A stretch of 64,000 nt of DNA, taken from Saccharothrix sp. NRRL B-16348. Lineage in GTDB: Bacteria > Actinomycetota > Actinomycetes > Mycobacteriales > Pseudonocardiaceae. Below, piece after piece: positions 11,682 to 25,272 of this stretch. Within the stretch, counting starts at the first letter, position 1. The number at the start of each line of letters is the position of its first letter. The stretch covers positions 1 to 64,000 of the forward strand of contig NZ_LGED01000024.1 of assembly GCF_001280085.1 (NCBI RefSeq), given 5' to 3'. The position numbers and the translations under genes were made by a program. The notes below the pieces were generated by a model. That model ran no database searches and had not been told where the DNA came from. It saw only the letters and a program-made list of their open reading frames with translations.

Positions 11682-11981
11682 TCAGGCGGCCGGGCCGCCG
11701 AAGATCTCGATCGGCTTGCTCTCGGCGGACAGCGTCACGATGGCGCGCTTGGTGTCCTTGCGCTTGCCATAACCGGTCCGGGTCCGCTTGCGCTTGCCCT
11801 GGCGGTTGAGCGTGTTGACGCTGACGACCTTGACGCCGAAGACCTTCTCCACGGCAATCTTGATCTGGGTCTTGTTCGAGCCGGGAGCCACCACGAAGGT
11901 GTACTTGTTCTCCTCGAGCAGCCCGTAGGACTTCTCGGAGATGACCGGCGCGAGCAGGATGTCCCGGTGGTCGGGGATCAC
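11682..11981 (-). CDS. rplW: 50S ribosomal protein L23
   Basis: Exit-site protein that docks SRP and trigger factor, 99 residues. I choose the GTG at 11981 because it overlaps the rplD stop as GTGA and gives the conserved start [17 protein letters not shown]. The long upstream open frame is the rplD shadow. The C-terminal basic block [19 protein letters not shown] is typical. Confidence 0.96.
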   Translation of the reverse strand: MIPDHRDILLAPVISEKSYGLLEENKYTFVVAPGSNKTQIKIAVEKVFGVKVVSVNTLNRQGKRKRTRTGYGKRKDTKRAIVTLSAESKPIEIFGGPAA

Positions 11982-12670
11982 TTCGCGGCCTCCTCGTCGG
12001 CGTCGGACGACGTCGCGGTGGCCTCGGCGGAACCCTGCCCGTGCTGGGCCTTGCTCGCCAGGAACACGTCGAGCGCGTCCTTGGTGAACACCACGTCGTC
12101 GTTGACCAGCACGTCGTAGGTGTTGAGCTGGTCCGGCGCGATGATGTGCACGTGCGGCAGGTTGCGCAGGCTGACCCACGAAACCTCGTCGGTGCGCAGC
12201 AGCACGGCCAGCACGCGGCGGGCCTCGGTCACCGACTCCAGCACCTTGCGGGCCGACTTGGTCGACGGCGTGTCGCCCTCGACGAAGCTCGTCACCACGC
12301 GCACCTGGCCGGCACGCGCCCGGTCGGAGAGGGCACCGCGCAGGGCGGCGGCCTTCATCTTCTTGGGGGTGCGCTGGCTGTAGTCGCGCGGCTGCGGGCC
12401 GTGGACGACGCCACCACCGGCGAACTGGGGCGCGCGGGTCGAGCCCTGACGGGCGCGGCCGGTGCCCTTCTGCCGGTACGGCTTCTTGCCACCGCCGCGG
12501 ACTTCGCCGCGCGTCTTCGTGGAGTGCGTGCCCTGGCGGGCCGCGGCCAGCTGGGCCACGACGACCTGGTGCAGCAGCGACACGTTCGCCTGCGCGTCGA
12601 AGATCGCGGCGGGCAGCTCGACGGAACCGTCGGTCTTGCCCTCCGGGGTGCGGATCTCAACGGAAGTCAT
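11978..12670 (-). CDS. rplD: 50S ribosomal protein L4
   Basis: Exit-tunnel protein and, in enteric bacteria, the S10-operon autoregulator. 230 residues with the basic loop [20 protein letters not shown] and the HGPQPRDY motif. A short Ser/Ala/Glu-rich tail follows. It starts 2 nt after rplC and overlaps rplW by 4 nt. Confidence 0.97.
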   Translation of the reverse strand: MTSVEIRTPEGKTDGSVELPAAIFDAQANVSLLHQVVVAQLAAARQGTHSTKTRGEVRGGGKKPYRQKGTGRARQGSTRAPQFAGGGVVHGPQPRDYSQRTPKKMKAAALRGALSDRARAGQVRVVTSFVEGDTPSTKSARKVLESVTEARRVLAVLLRTDEVSWVSLRNLPHVHIIAPDQLNTYDVLVNDDVVFTKDALDVFLASKAQHGQGSAEATATSSDADEEAAK

Positions 12671-12672
12671 GA

Positions 12673-13323
12673 TCAGGCACCACCCTTCGCAGCGGTCTTG
12701 ATGAACACGGTGCCGCCCTTGGGACCAGGCACGGCGCCCTTGATGAGCAGCAGACCGGACTCGGCGTCCACGCGGTGCACCTTGAGGTTCTGGGTGGTCA
12801 CCCGCACGTGGCCCATCCGGCCCGCCATCCGCAGGCCCTTGAACACGCGGCCGGGCGTGGCGCAGCCGCCGATGGAACCCGGCGAGCGGTGCTTGCGCTG
12901 CGTGCCGTGGCTCGCGCCCAGGCCCTTGAAGCCGTGGCGCTTCATGACACCCGCGGTGCCCTTGCCCTTGCTGGTGCCGACCACGTCGACCACCGTGCCG
13001 GCCTCGAAGACCTCGGCGGTGATTTCCTGGCCGACCGTGTACTCGGACGCATCCGTGGTGCGCAGCTCCGCCAGGTGGCGGCGGGGCGTGACGCCCGCCT
13101 TGGCGTAGTGGCCCGCGACGGGCTTGTTGACCTTGCGCGGGTCGATCGCGCCGAAGGCCAGCTGCACGGCCGAGTAGCCGTCGTTCTCCTGGGTCCGAAC
13201 CTGGGTGACCACGTTCGGCTCGGCCTTGACGACGGTAACCGGAACGATCCGGTTGTTCTCGTCGAAGACCTGAGTCATGCCGAGCTTGGTGCCCAGGAGG
13301 CCCTTAACCTGCCTGTCAGACAT
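12673..13323 (-). CDS. rplC: 50S ribosomal protein L3
   Basis: Early-assembly protein near the peptidyl-transferase centre, 216 residues. The ATG at 13323 gives the family start [20 protein letters not shown] and has a GGAGAG upstream, so I prefer it to the in-frame codon at 13347. The [20 protein letters not shown] block contains the Gln normally methylated by PrmB. Confidence 0.97.
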   Translation of the reverse strand: MSDRQVKGLLGTKLGMTQVFDENNRIVPVTVVKAEPNVVTQVRTQENDGYSAVQLAFGAIDPRKVNKPVAGHYAKAGVTPRRHLAELRTTDASEYTVGQEITAEVFEAGTVVDVVGTSKGKGTAGVMKRHGFKGLGASHGTQRKHRSPGSIGGCATPGRVFKGLRMAGRMGHVRVTTQNLKVHRVDAESGLLLIKGAVPGPKGGTVFIKTAAKGGA

Positions 13324-13375
13324 GGGTCTCGTTACTCTCCGCCCCAAATGGGATCAACACTGCCGCGTCCAACGC

Positions 13376-13681
13376 TTACTGGATGTTGACGTCGACGCTC
13401 GCCGGCAGGTCGATGCGCATGAGCGCGTCCACCGTCTTCGGCGTCGGGTCGAGGATGTCGATCAGACGCTTGTGCGTGCGCATCTCGAAGTGCTCGCGCG
13501 AGTCCTTGTACTTGTGCGGCGAGCGGATGACGCAGTAAACGTTCTTCTCAGTGGGCAGCGGCACAGGCCCGACGACCCGAGCGCCGGTGCGCGTCACGGT
13601 CTCGACGATCTTGCGCGCGGACGCGTCGATCGCCTCGTGGTCGTAGGCCTTGAGCCGGATGCGGATCTTCTGTCCCGCCAT
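13376..13681 (-). CDS. rpsJ: 30S ribosomal protein S10
   Basis: Small-subunit head protein that also acts as NusE in antitermination, 101 residues starting [19 protein letters not shown]. The ATG at 13681 is the conserved start. First gene of the S10 cluster; its 300-nt upstream region holds the tuf terminator and a short palindrome at 13780-13795. Confidence 0.98.
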   Translation of the reverse strand: MAGQKIRIRLKAYDHEAIDASARKIVETVTRTGARVVGPVPLPTEKNVYCVIRSPHKYKDSREHFEMRTHKRLIDILDPTPKTVDALMRIDLPASVDVNIQ

Positions 13682-13779
13682 GATGGCTTGCCGTTCCTCT
13701 GCTTCTAGTACCGCTGCGGTGCGGGCACCTTGCACGAGGTCACGGGACCTCCGGCGCGCTCCGCCCCCTATTCAGGATT

Positions 13780-13795
13780 GACACCGAGCGGTGTC
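13780..13795. promoter_or_regulatory. Palindrome in the S10-operon upstream region
   Basis: A perfect 7-bp inverted repeat GACACCG/CGGTGTC with a 2-nt spacer lies about 100 nt before rpsJ. On the minus strand it begins inside a GTGACA that could serve as a -35 element, but no convincing -10 follows at 17 nt. It may be an operator, an mRNA leader hairpin or chance. Confidence 0.3.
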
Positions 13796-13900
13796 ACGGT
13801 GCCCGGTCCACGCGGTCGGGCGTGTCGCGCCCCAACGCACAGACCGGTCCCACTGATGAAACCTGTGGGATTGTCTTGCTCGATCAAACCCCACTCGTGG

Positions 13901-13937
13901 CGGGGCGGCCGAGTCCAAACTCGAACCGGCCGCCCCG
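13901..13937 (-). terminator. Terminator after tuf
   Basis: A 10-bp G/C inverted repeat (13901-13910 with 13928-13937) and a 17-nt loop lie about 70 nt past the tuf stop codon. No long T-run follows, which is common in actinomycetes. Confidence 0.6.
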
Positions 13938-14007
13938 ACGAGCAACCCGTCAATGGTCGCACACGCGGGTGCGCAGACCAAATCGGGGGGTGAGAATTAG
14001 AGCCAGG

Positions 14008-15201
14008 TCACTTGATGATCTTGGTGACCGAGCCCGCGCCGACGGTGCGGCCACCCTCGCGGATGGCGAACCGCAGGCCCTCGTCCATGGCGATCGGCTG
14101 GATCAGCTTCACGGCCATGGTCGTGGTGTCGCCCGGCATGACCATCTCGGTGCCCTCGGGGAGGGTCACGACGCCGGTCACGTCGGTGGTGCGGAAGTAG
14201 AACTGCGGGCGGTAGTTGTTGAAGAACGGCGTGTGCCGGCCACCCTCGTCCTTCGACAGGATGTAGACCTGCGCGTCGAACTCGGTGTGCGGGGTCGTGG
14301 TGCCCGGCTTGATGATCACCATGCCGCGCTCCACCTCCTCGCGCTTCACGCCACGCAGCAGCAGCGCGGCGTTGTCGCCCGCGCGGCCCTCGTCGAGGAA
14401 CTTCTTGAACATCTCGATCGAGGTGACCGTCGTCTTCTTCGAGGTCTCCTTGATGCCGACGATCTCGACCTCTTCGTTGACCTTGACGATGCCGCGCTCG
14501 ATGCGGCCGGTCACCACGGTGCCACGACCGGTGATGGTGAACACGTCCTCGACCGGCATCAGGAACGGCCGGTCGACCTCGCGCTCGGGCTCCGGGATGT
14601 TCTCGTCCACGGCGTCCATCAGACCGATGAGCTTCTCGCCCCACTCGGCGTCGCCCTCCAGCGCCTTCAGCGCGGAGACGCGGACGACCGGCAGGTCGTC
14701 ACCGGGGAACTCGTACTCGGAGAGCAGCTCGCGGACCTCGAGCTCCACGAGCTCCAGGATCTCCTCGTCGTCCACCATGTCGGCCTTGTTCAGGGCCACC
14801 ACGATGTACGGCACACCGACCTGGCGGGCCAGGAGCACGTGCTCCTTGGTCTGCGGCATCGGGCCGTCGGTCGCCGCGACCACCAGGATGGCGCCGTCCA
14901 TCTGCGCCGCACCGGTGATCATGTTCTTGATGTAGTCGGCGTGACCGGGGCAGTCGACGTGCGCGTAGTGGCGCTTGTCGGTCTGGTACTCGATGTGGGC
15001 GATCGAGATGGTGATGCCGCGCTGCTTCTCCTCCGGCGCCTTGTCGATCTGGTCGAACGGCGTGAAGGGGTTCAGGTCCGGGTACTTGTCGTGCAGGACC
15101 TTGGAGATCGCCGCGGTCAGCGTCGTCTTGCCGTGGTCGATGTGACCGATGGTGCCGATGTTGACGTGCGGCTTCGTCCGCTCGAACTTCGCCTTCGCCA
15201 C
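14008..15201 (-). CDS. tuf: Elongation factor Tu
   Basis: GTPase that delivers aminoacyl-tRNA to the ribosome. The G motifs are GHIDHGKTT (residues 19-27), DCPGHADY (about 81-88) and NKADMVD (about 136-142), followed by beta-barrel domains 2 and 3; 397 residues. It lies downstream of fusA with a 139-nt gap containing a strong hairpin, as in typical str clusters. Confidence 0.99.
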   Translation of the reverse strand: MAKAKFERTKPHVNIGTIGHIDHGKTTLTAAISKVLHDKYPDLNPFTPFDQIDKAPEEKQRGITISIAHIEYQTDKRHYAHVDCPGHADYIKNMITGAAQMDGAILVVAATDGPMPQTKEHVLLARQVGVPYIVVALNKADMVDDEEILELVELEVRELLSEYEFPGDDLPVVRVSALKALEGDAEWGEKLIGLMDAVDENIPEPEREVDRPFLMPVEDVFTITGRGTVVTGRIERGIVKVNEEVEIVGIKETSKKTTVTSIEMFKKFLDEGRAGDNAALLLRGVKREEVERGMVIIKPGTTTPHTEFDAQVYILSKDEGGRHTPFFNNYRPQFYFRTTDVTGVVTLPEGTEMVMPGDTTTMAVKLIQPIAMDEGLRFAIREGGRTVGAGSVTKIIK

Positions 15202-15231
15202 TGGATTGTCCTCCTGGACTTCTATTGCTTA

Positions 15232-15261
15232 GCCCGGCGGGCGGGTAGCCGCCCGCCGGGC
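15232..15261 (-). promoter_or_regulatory. Strong hairpin between fusA and tuf
   Basis: A perfect 13-bp G/C inverted repeat (15232-15244 with 15249-15261) encloses a 4-nt loop, 31 nt upstream of the tuf start on the transcribed strand. No T-run follows. It could partly terminate fusA transcripts, act as a processing site, or stabilise tuf mRNA. Confidence 0.6.
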
Positions 15262-15340
15262 GTCACGTCAGGGTCGGTTGTGCGGACCCCGGGGCATCCC
15301 CCCGGAGAGCCCGCGTGGTGCTGCGGTGCTCCGGTTGGGG

Positions 15341-17443
<2,103 letters not shown>

Positions 17444-17540
17444 GGGTGTCTTCCCCTGTCTTGAGCTAGCTGGTAGCAGGCTCACTAGGGCCGGGAGGCG
17501 CTCGGCGGGACAGCTCGGGGCTGCCCCGCCGGGCGGCACG

Positions 17541-18011
17541 TCACCAGCGGTAGTGGGCGAAGGCCTTGTTCGACTCGGCCATCTTGTGCGTGTCCTCGCG
17601 GCGCTTGACGCTCGCGCCCAGGCCGTTGCTCGCGTCGAGCAGCTCGTTCATCAGGCGCTCGATCATGGTCTTCTCACGGCGCTGCCGGGAGAAGGTGATC
17701 AGCCAGCGCAGCGCGAGCGTGGTCGAGCGGCCCGGCTTCACCTCGACCGGCACCTGGTAGGTGGCGCCACCGACGCGGCGGGACTTCACCTCGAGCGCGG
17801 GCTTGACGTTGTCCAGGGCGCGCTTGAGCGTGACGACCGGGTCGGTGCCCGTCTTGTCTCGGGCGCCTTCGAGGGCGCCGTACACGATCCGCTCGGCCAC
17901 GGAGCGCTTGCCGTCGACCAGCACCTTGTTGATGAGCTGGGTCACCAGCGGAGAGCTGTAGACCGGGTCGGAGATCAGCGGCCGCTTCGGGGCCGGTCCC
18001 TTGCGGGGCAT
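17541..18011 (-). CDS. rpsG: 30S ribosomal protein S7
   Basis: Primary assembly protein of the 30S head, 156 residues. It starts [18 protein letters not shown] and ends with the usual NKAFAHYRW. The start shares one base with the rpsL stop. Confidence 0.98.
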   Translation of the reverse strand: MPRKGPAPKRPLISDPVYSSPLVTQLINKVLVDGKRSVAERIVYGALEGARDKTGTDPVVTLKRALDNVKPALEVKSRRVGGATYQVPVEVKPGRSTTLALRWLITFSRQRREKTMIERLMNELLDASNGLGASVKRREDTHKMAESNKAFAHYRW

Positions 18012-18385
18012 CAGCTCTTCTCCTTCTTCGCGCCGTACCGGCTGCGAGCCTGCTTGCGGTTCTTCACGCCCTGCGTGTCGAGGGAACCGCGAATGATCTT
18101 GTAGCGGACACCGGGGAGGTCCTTCACACGACCGCCGCGCACGAGCACCATCGAGTGCTCCTGCAGGTTGTGGCCCTCACCGGGGATGTAAGCCGTGACC
18201 TCGATACCGCTCGTCAGCTTCACGCGGGCGACCTTGCGCAGCGCCGAGTTCGGCTTCTTGGGCGTGGTCGTGTAGACGCGGGTGCACACACCGCGCCGCT
18301 GCGGGCTGCCCTTGAGCGCCGCGGTCTTCTGCTTGGCGACCTTGTCCTGCCGGCCCTTGCGGACCAGCTGCTGGATCGTTGGCAT
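18011..18385 (-). CDS. rpsL: 30S ribosomal protein S12
   Basis: Decoding-centre protein, 124 residues starting [15 protein letters not shown]. The streptomycin-determining lysines are present as wild type in [12 protein letters not shown] and [12 protein letters not shown]. The ATG at 18385 is chosen for the conserved start. First gene of the str cluster. Confidence 0.98.
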   Translation of the reverse strand: MPTIQQLVRKGRQDKVAKQKTAALKGSPQRRGVCTRVYTTTPKKPNSALRKVARVKLTSGIEVTAYIPGEGHNLQEHSMVLVRGGRVKDLPGVRYKIIRGSLDTQGVKNRKQARSRYGAKKEKS

Positions 18386-18924
18386 ACGCCGGCTGCTTCT
18401 TCCCTTTACGTGCCCGCCGCGTGGGCGACGAGCCCTGTTTACTTGGTCCCTCTCTGCACCCGAGGTCGGGCGTGTCGCCGCTCTCGGCGGTGCCGAAAGT
18501 GCTACACAGCGCCCCAGGTCCGCAGGCGACATCCCAGGATGCCCCTACGCGTGGAGGTCACCGCGGCCGGCTTTCCAGCACCACTGGCGCGTAGGCACGC
18601 GGAGCGGCCCGACATGGGTCGGGCACGAGTACCAAAGATACCCCGCCTGGTTCCCACGGGTCAAAACGGATCCGCTGCCCACGCCTGATCGAGCGGACAC
18701 GCGCCGCACGCAGATCAACTACGGGGGTGGATTTGTGACGGCCCTCGCAACCGTTCGCTCGGAAGAGAACCGGCCGCGGAGGCCGAGGAGCGACTCACGG
18801 GTTATCAGAACATGAATAGCCGGAAGGCGCAGGTCGGCGTGACGGCCGTTTCACCCGAACGGGTGAATTGGGCGGCCGCGGCGGCCGGGACCGGGCCGGA
18901 GCCGACGCAGGTCACACTGGACGG
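18386..18924. other. Divergent intergenic region, rpsL and phosphotransferase-like gene
   Basis: No gene is supported in this 539-nt stretch; open frames here lack ribosome sites and read as shadows. It should hold the str promoter (a candidate is listed at 18634-18664) and the promoter for the plus-strand gene at 18925. Confidence 0.5.
18634..18664 (-). promoter_or_regulatory. Candidate str-operon promoter
   Basis: On the minus strand TTGAAC (18659-18664) and TATCTT (18634-18639) are spaced by 19 nt, which is rather long. Transcription would start about 240 nt before rpsL. Both hexamers resemble the major-sigma consensus, but the fit is only moderate. Confidence 0.33.
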
Positions 18925-19794
18925 GTGAACTCCGAACTCATCGCGGGCATGGGCGCGCTGGTGGCCGCCGACGCCTCGCCCGAGGTGCTCGCGGTGCGCG
19001 GCGACGTCGTGGTGGTCAGGGTCGCGGACGTGGTGCTCAAGGCCCACGAACGGGGCACGGACCTGGGCGTGCTCACCGAGCGGCTCCGGCTGGCCGCCGA
19101 CCCGCGGCTGGGCGAGCTCCTGCTCGCGCCCCGCTCGGCGCCCGCGGTGGTGCTCGGCCGGGTCGTCACGGCCTGGCCGATGGGCACGCCGGTGCCGCAG
19201 AGCGAGCCCGAGGACCTGCCCATGGAGGCGGCGGGGCGGATGCTGGCGGCGCTGCACCGGTTCACCGCGGCGGACTTCGCGCCGCCCGTGCCCCTGGCCG
19301 GCGCCCGGCCCCGGATGGAACGGGCGGTGCGCGACCTGGTGCTCGACACGCCGGCGGCCGACCTGGTGCGGCGGGCGTTCGCGACGTTGCCGGAGTTCGA
19401 GGACGGCGGCGGCACGCTCATCCACGGCGACTGGCACCTCGGCCAACTGGTGTGGCGGGACGGGTACCGACTGATCGACGTGGACGACCTCGGCGTGGGC
19501 GACCCGGCGTGGGACCTGGCGCGGCCGGCCGCCCTGCACGCGGCCGGCGTGCTCGACCCCGACGCCTGGGGACGGCTGCTCGGGTCGTACCTGGACGCCG
19601 GTGGCGCGGGCGTGCCGCGGGACGACCCGTGGTCGGTGCTGGACGCGCCCGCGCGCGCTTTGGTCGTGCAGATGGCGGCGCGTGCCCTTTCCGCTGCGCA
19701 GCGCGACGGAACGGAGTTGAACGACGCTCAAGAAGCGCTGATCGAGACGTGCGCCCGGATCGTGTCGGCGCACGAACCCATTCGGCGCGGCTAA
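18925..19794 (+). CDS. Aminoglycoside phosphotransferase-like (APH-fold) protein
   Basis: Predicted ATP-dependent small-molecule kinase of the APH/choline-kinase superfamily, 289 residues from the GTG at 18925. The catalytic loop LIHGDWHLGQL and the metal-binding YRLIDVDDLGVGDPAWDLA, spaced as in the family, lie near residues 167-195. The N-lobe is short and the substrate cannot be assigned; aminoglycosides are only one option. An in-frame ATG at 18868 exists, but the added residues look non-conserved. Confidence 0.82.
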   Translation: MNSELIAGMGALVAADASPEVLAVRGDVVVVRVADVVLKAHERGTDLGVLTERLRLAADPRLGELLLAPRSAPAVVLGRVVTAWPMGTPVPQSEPEDLPMEAAGRMLAALHRFTAADFAPPVPLAGARPRMERAVRDLVLDTPAADLVRRAFATLPEFEDGGGTLIHGDWHLGQLVWRDGYRLIDVDDLGVGDPAWDLARPAALHAAGVLDPDAWGRLLGSYLDAGGAGVPRDDPWSVLDAPARALVVQMAARALSAAQRDGTELNDAQEALIETCARIVSAHEPIRRG

Positions 19795-19831
19795 TATCGG
19801 ATCATCGCGTCAAGAGCAGGAGGCTCACACG

Positions 19832-20119
19832 ATGCAGTGTCCCAAGTGTCATGCGAACATGCGCACCTTCGACCGCATGGGCGTGCACATCGAGCAGTGT
19901 GATGGCTGCCGCGGGGTCTTCCTCGACTACGGCGAGCTGGAGGCCATCACCCGGCTCGAGCAGCAGATGGCTCCCCCGCCGCCGCCCGTCGCGCCGCCGC
20001 CCGCGCAGGTGCACTACGTCCAGCAGCCGGTCCAGCCGGGCTGGGGCGCCGCGCCCGGTTACGGCCACCACGGGCACCGGAAGCACCGCGGCCTGGGCGG
20101 GTTGTTCTTCTCGTCCTGA
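19832..20119 (+). CDS. Small zinc-ribbon (TFIIB-type) protein
   Basis: 95 residues. The N-terminal 40 residues form a zf-TFIIB-type ribbon with CPKC (residues 3-6) and CDGC (about 23-26), then RGVFLDYGELEAI. A Pro-rich linker and a His/Gly-rich tail ending GGLFFSS follow. An AGGAGG ribosome site lies upstream. Function is unknown; the family is widespread in actinobacteria. Confidence 0.85.
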   Translation: MQCPKCHANMRTFDRMGVHIEQCDGCRGVFLDYGELEAITRLEQQMAPPPPPVAPPPAQVHYVQQPVQPGWGAAPGYGHHGHRKHRGLGGLFFSS

Positions 20120-20129
20120 TCTTCGTGGT

Positions 20130-20160
20130 GGTGGCCCCGCGCCGGTGGTGCGGGGCCACC
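20130..20160 (+). terminator. Terminator after the zinc-ribbon gene
   Basis: An 11-bp perfect stem (20130-20140 with 20150-20160) with a 9-nt loop lies 11 nt past the stop codon and just before the promoter of the next pair of genes. Confidence 0.75.
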
Positions 20161-20161
20161 G

Positions 20162-20198
20162 TTGTCACTACCGAAAATCCGGGTGATAATCGGTAGTG
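20162..20198 (+). promoter_or_regulatory. Promoter with embedded operator of the toxin-antitoxin-like pair
   Basis: TTGTCA (20162-20167) and GATAAT (20185-20190) are spaced by exactly 17 nt, close to the major-sigma consensus. A perfect 9-bp inverted repeat CACTACCGA/TCGGTAGTG (20166-20174 and 20190-20198) overlaps both hexamers. Binding there would block the promoter, as expected for autoregulation. A GAGGAGG ribosome site (20203-20209) precedes the ATG at 20215. Confidence 0.8.
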
Positions 20199-20214
20199 AA
20201 CTGAGGAGGCCGTA

Positions 20215-20655
20215 ATGTCCGTCGCCACCGAGGCTGCGCAGATCCGCGACCTGTTCGACCAGATCGAGGAGATCGAAGAGGTCGCGTCGAGCTTGTCGGA
20301 GGACGACGAGCGGCGGCGCAAGCTGCACGGCGTGGTGGCGAAGGCACTGCGCAAGGCGCCGCCGGTGCGCCCGGTGGTGGCCGGGGAGCTGCTGGAGCTG
20401 ACCGAGAAGACGGTCAAGGCGTGGGCGCGCGAGGGCGTGCTGGCCATCCACAGCCAGGAGCCCCGGATGTTGTTGGACGCCGTGCGGCTGCACGAGGTGC
20501 TGCACGTCGTGTCGGACCTGAGGCGGGCGGGCAAGAGCCGCGCGTTGCTGGACGAGGTGCACCGGCGGTTGAGCGACGCCGCGCTGCTCGACCGCGCCGA
20601 CCTCGCCACCAGCCTGGAGCAGCTGCACCGCGGCGAAGGACGCGTAGTTCGCTGA
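20215..20655 (+). CDS. HTH protein, probable antitoxin/repressor of a TA-like pair
   Basis: 146 residues. A helical N-terminus rich in Glu (DQIEEIEEVASSLSEDDERR) is followed by a winged-HTH-like segment GELLELTEKTVKAWAREGVL near residues 58-77, then a helical C-terminus. The promoter has a perfect operator-like repeat, and the next gene overlaps its stop, as in type II toxin-antitoxin modules where the first protein represses the operon. The role is inferred from this layout; no named family is recognised. Confidence 0.7.
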   Translation: MSVATEAAQIRDLFDQIEEIEEVASSLSEDDERRRKLHGVVAKALRKAPPVRPVVAGELLELTEKTVKAWAREGVLAIHSQEPRMLLDAVRLHEVLHVVSDLRRAGKSRALLDEVHRRLSDAALLDRADLATSLEQLHRGEGRVVR

Positions 20656-21089
20656 TCACCGTCGTCGAAACGCCCGTCGCGGCCGGCCAGGCCGCGGGCC
20701 TGCGCGGCGCCGCCAGGGTCGCCTACGACAGGTTCCTGGACGAGCTGGCCCACAGCGGCTGCCTGGCGCTCGGCTACCGCGTCACGGGCCCCGAACCGCT
20801 GCCCCGCCTCTGCGTGAAGCACCTCCGCGGCGCCGACCGCGTGGTCGTCGCGTTCCCCTCGCCGCGGACGGCGTGGATCCTGCTCGTCGGCCCGCACGAC
20901 GACGACCCCGGCCGCGACCTCTACGAAACGCTGTACGAACTGGCCGGCGTCCGCCCGAAGCTGACCGAGAAGCGCACCAAGCCACCGTGCTGCTCGGACG
21001 CCACCCCACCACTGGCCGACGCGGACCTGGTCGACGACCTGGTCGCCCGCGCCCGCTCCCTGGCCAAATCCCGCCGCCGCCTTACCTGA
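20652..21089 (+). CDS. Possible RelE-like toxin partner (non-canonical CTG start)
   Basis: 145 residues if it begins at the CTG of 20652, which overlaps the upstream stop as CTGA and has GAAGGA 12 nt before it. No ATG, GTG or TTG is available nearby in this frame. The central part HLRGADRVVVAFPSPRTAWILLVGP has the strand pattern of RelE/HigB-type toxins (basic residue, then hydrophobic strands). The segment KPPCCSDATPP near the C-terminus carries two adjacent cysteines. Toxin function is an inference from gene order and fold pattern. Confidence 0.6.
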   Translation: MITVVETPVAAGQAAGLRGAARVAYDRFLDELAHSGCLALGYRVTGPEPLPRLCVKHLRGADRVVVAFPSPRTAWILLVGPHDDDPGRDLYETLYELAGVRPKLTEKRTKPPCCSDATPPLADADLVDDLVARARSLAKSRRRLT

Positions 21090-21093
21090 CCCC

Positions 21094-21203
21094 CGCGTGT
21101 CGAACCTTCACGTCGCGCGTGTCGAACGCTCAGGTACCGCGTGTCGAACGCTCGGGTACCGCGTGTCGAACCTTCGGGTACGGCGAGTTGAACGCTCAGG
21201 TCG
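21094..21203. repeat. Five 22-bp tandem repeats between the TA-like pair and rpoC
   Basis: Units start at 21094, 21116, 21138, 21160 and 21182, exactly 22 bp apart. The consensus is roughly CGCGTGTCGAAC followed by GCTCGGGTAC, and the outer units are diverged. The region is non-coding and lies between a stop codon and the rpoC terminator. Confidence 0.85.
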
Positions 21204-21229
21204 GTCGAGTCCCTCGCGTGACGCATGCG

Positions 21230-21264
21230 AAAGGCCCCCGGAGCGGGAGGCTCCGGGGGCCTTT
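21230..21264 (-). terminator. Terminator after rpoC
   Basis: A 15-bp perfect stem (21230-21244 with 21250-21264) closes a GGGAG loop (plus reading). On the minus strand it starts with AAAGG and ends in CCTTT. It lies 17 nt past the rpoC stop codon. The inner hairpin is the same as that after rplO. Confidence 0.88.
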
Positions 21265-21280
21265 CAGCGGACTAGCTGCT

Positions 21281-25177
<3,897 letters not shown>

Positions 25178-25229
25178 GTCTACTCTCTTCCCCTTTTTGG
25201 TTCGGTGCTGCTTGGGGTGCTGGTGGCTG

Positions 25230-25264
25230 GGTCACCGGGAGCACGCGGGGTGCTCCCGGTGACC
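25230..25264 (-). promoter_or_regulatory. Perfect 14-bp hairpin between rpoB and rpoC
   Basis: Inverted repeat 25230-25243 with 25251-25264 and a 7-nt loop, lying 8 nt past the rpoB stop and about 50 nt before the rpoC start. It has terminator shape but no T-run. It may allow partial termination, or act as an RNase III-type processing site that balances beta and beta'. Confidence 0.65.
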
Positions 25265-25272
25265 GGCGAGCG

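Noticed and set aside
18282..18815. Plus-strand open frames upstream of the phosphotransferase-like gene
   Set aside because: They overlap rpsL antisense, lack ribosome sites and show no conserved pattern.
21094..21203. CRISPR-like array
   Set aside because: The repeats are directly contiguous at 22 bp with no variable spacers and no cas genes nearby.
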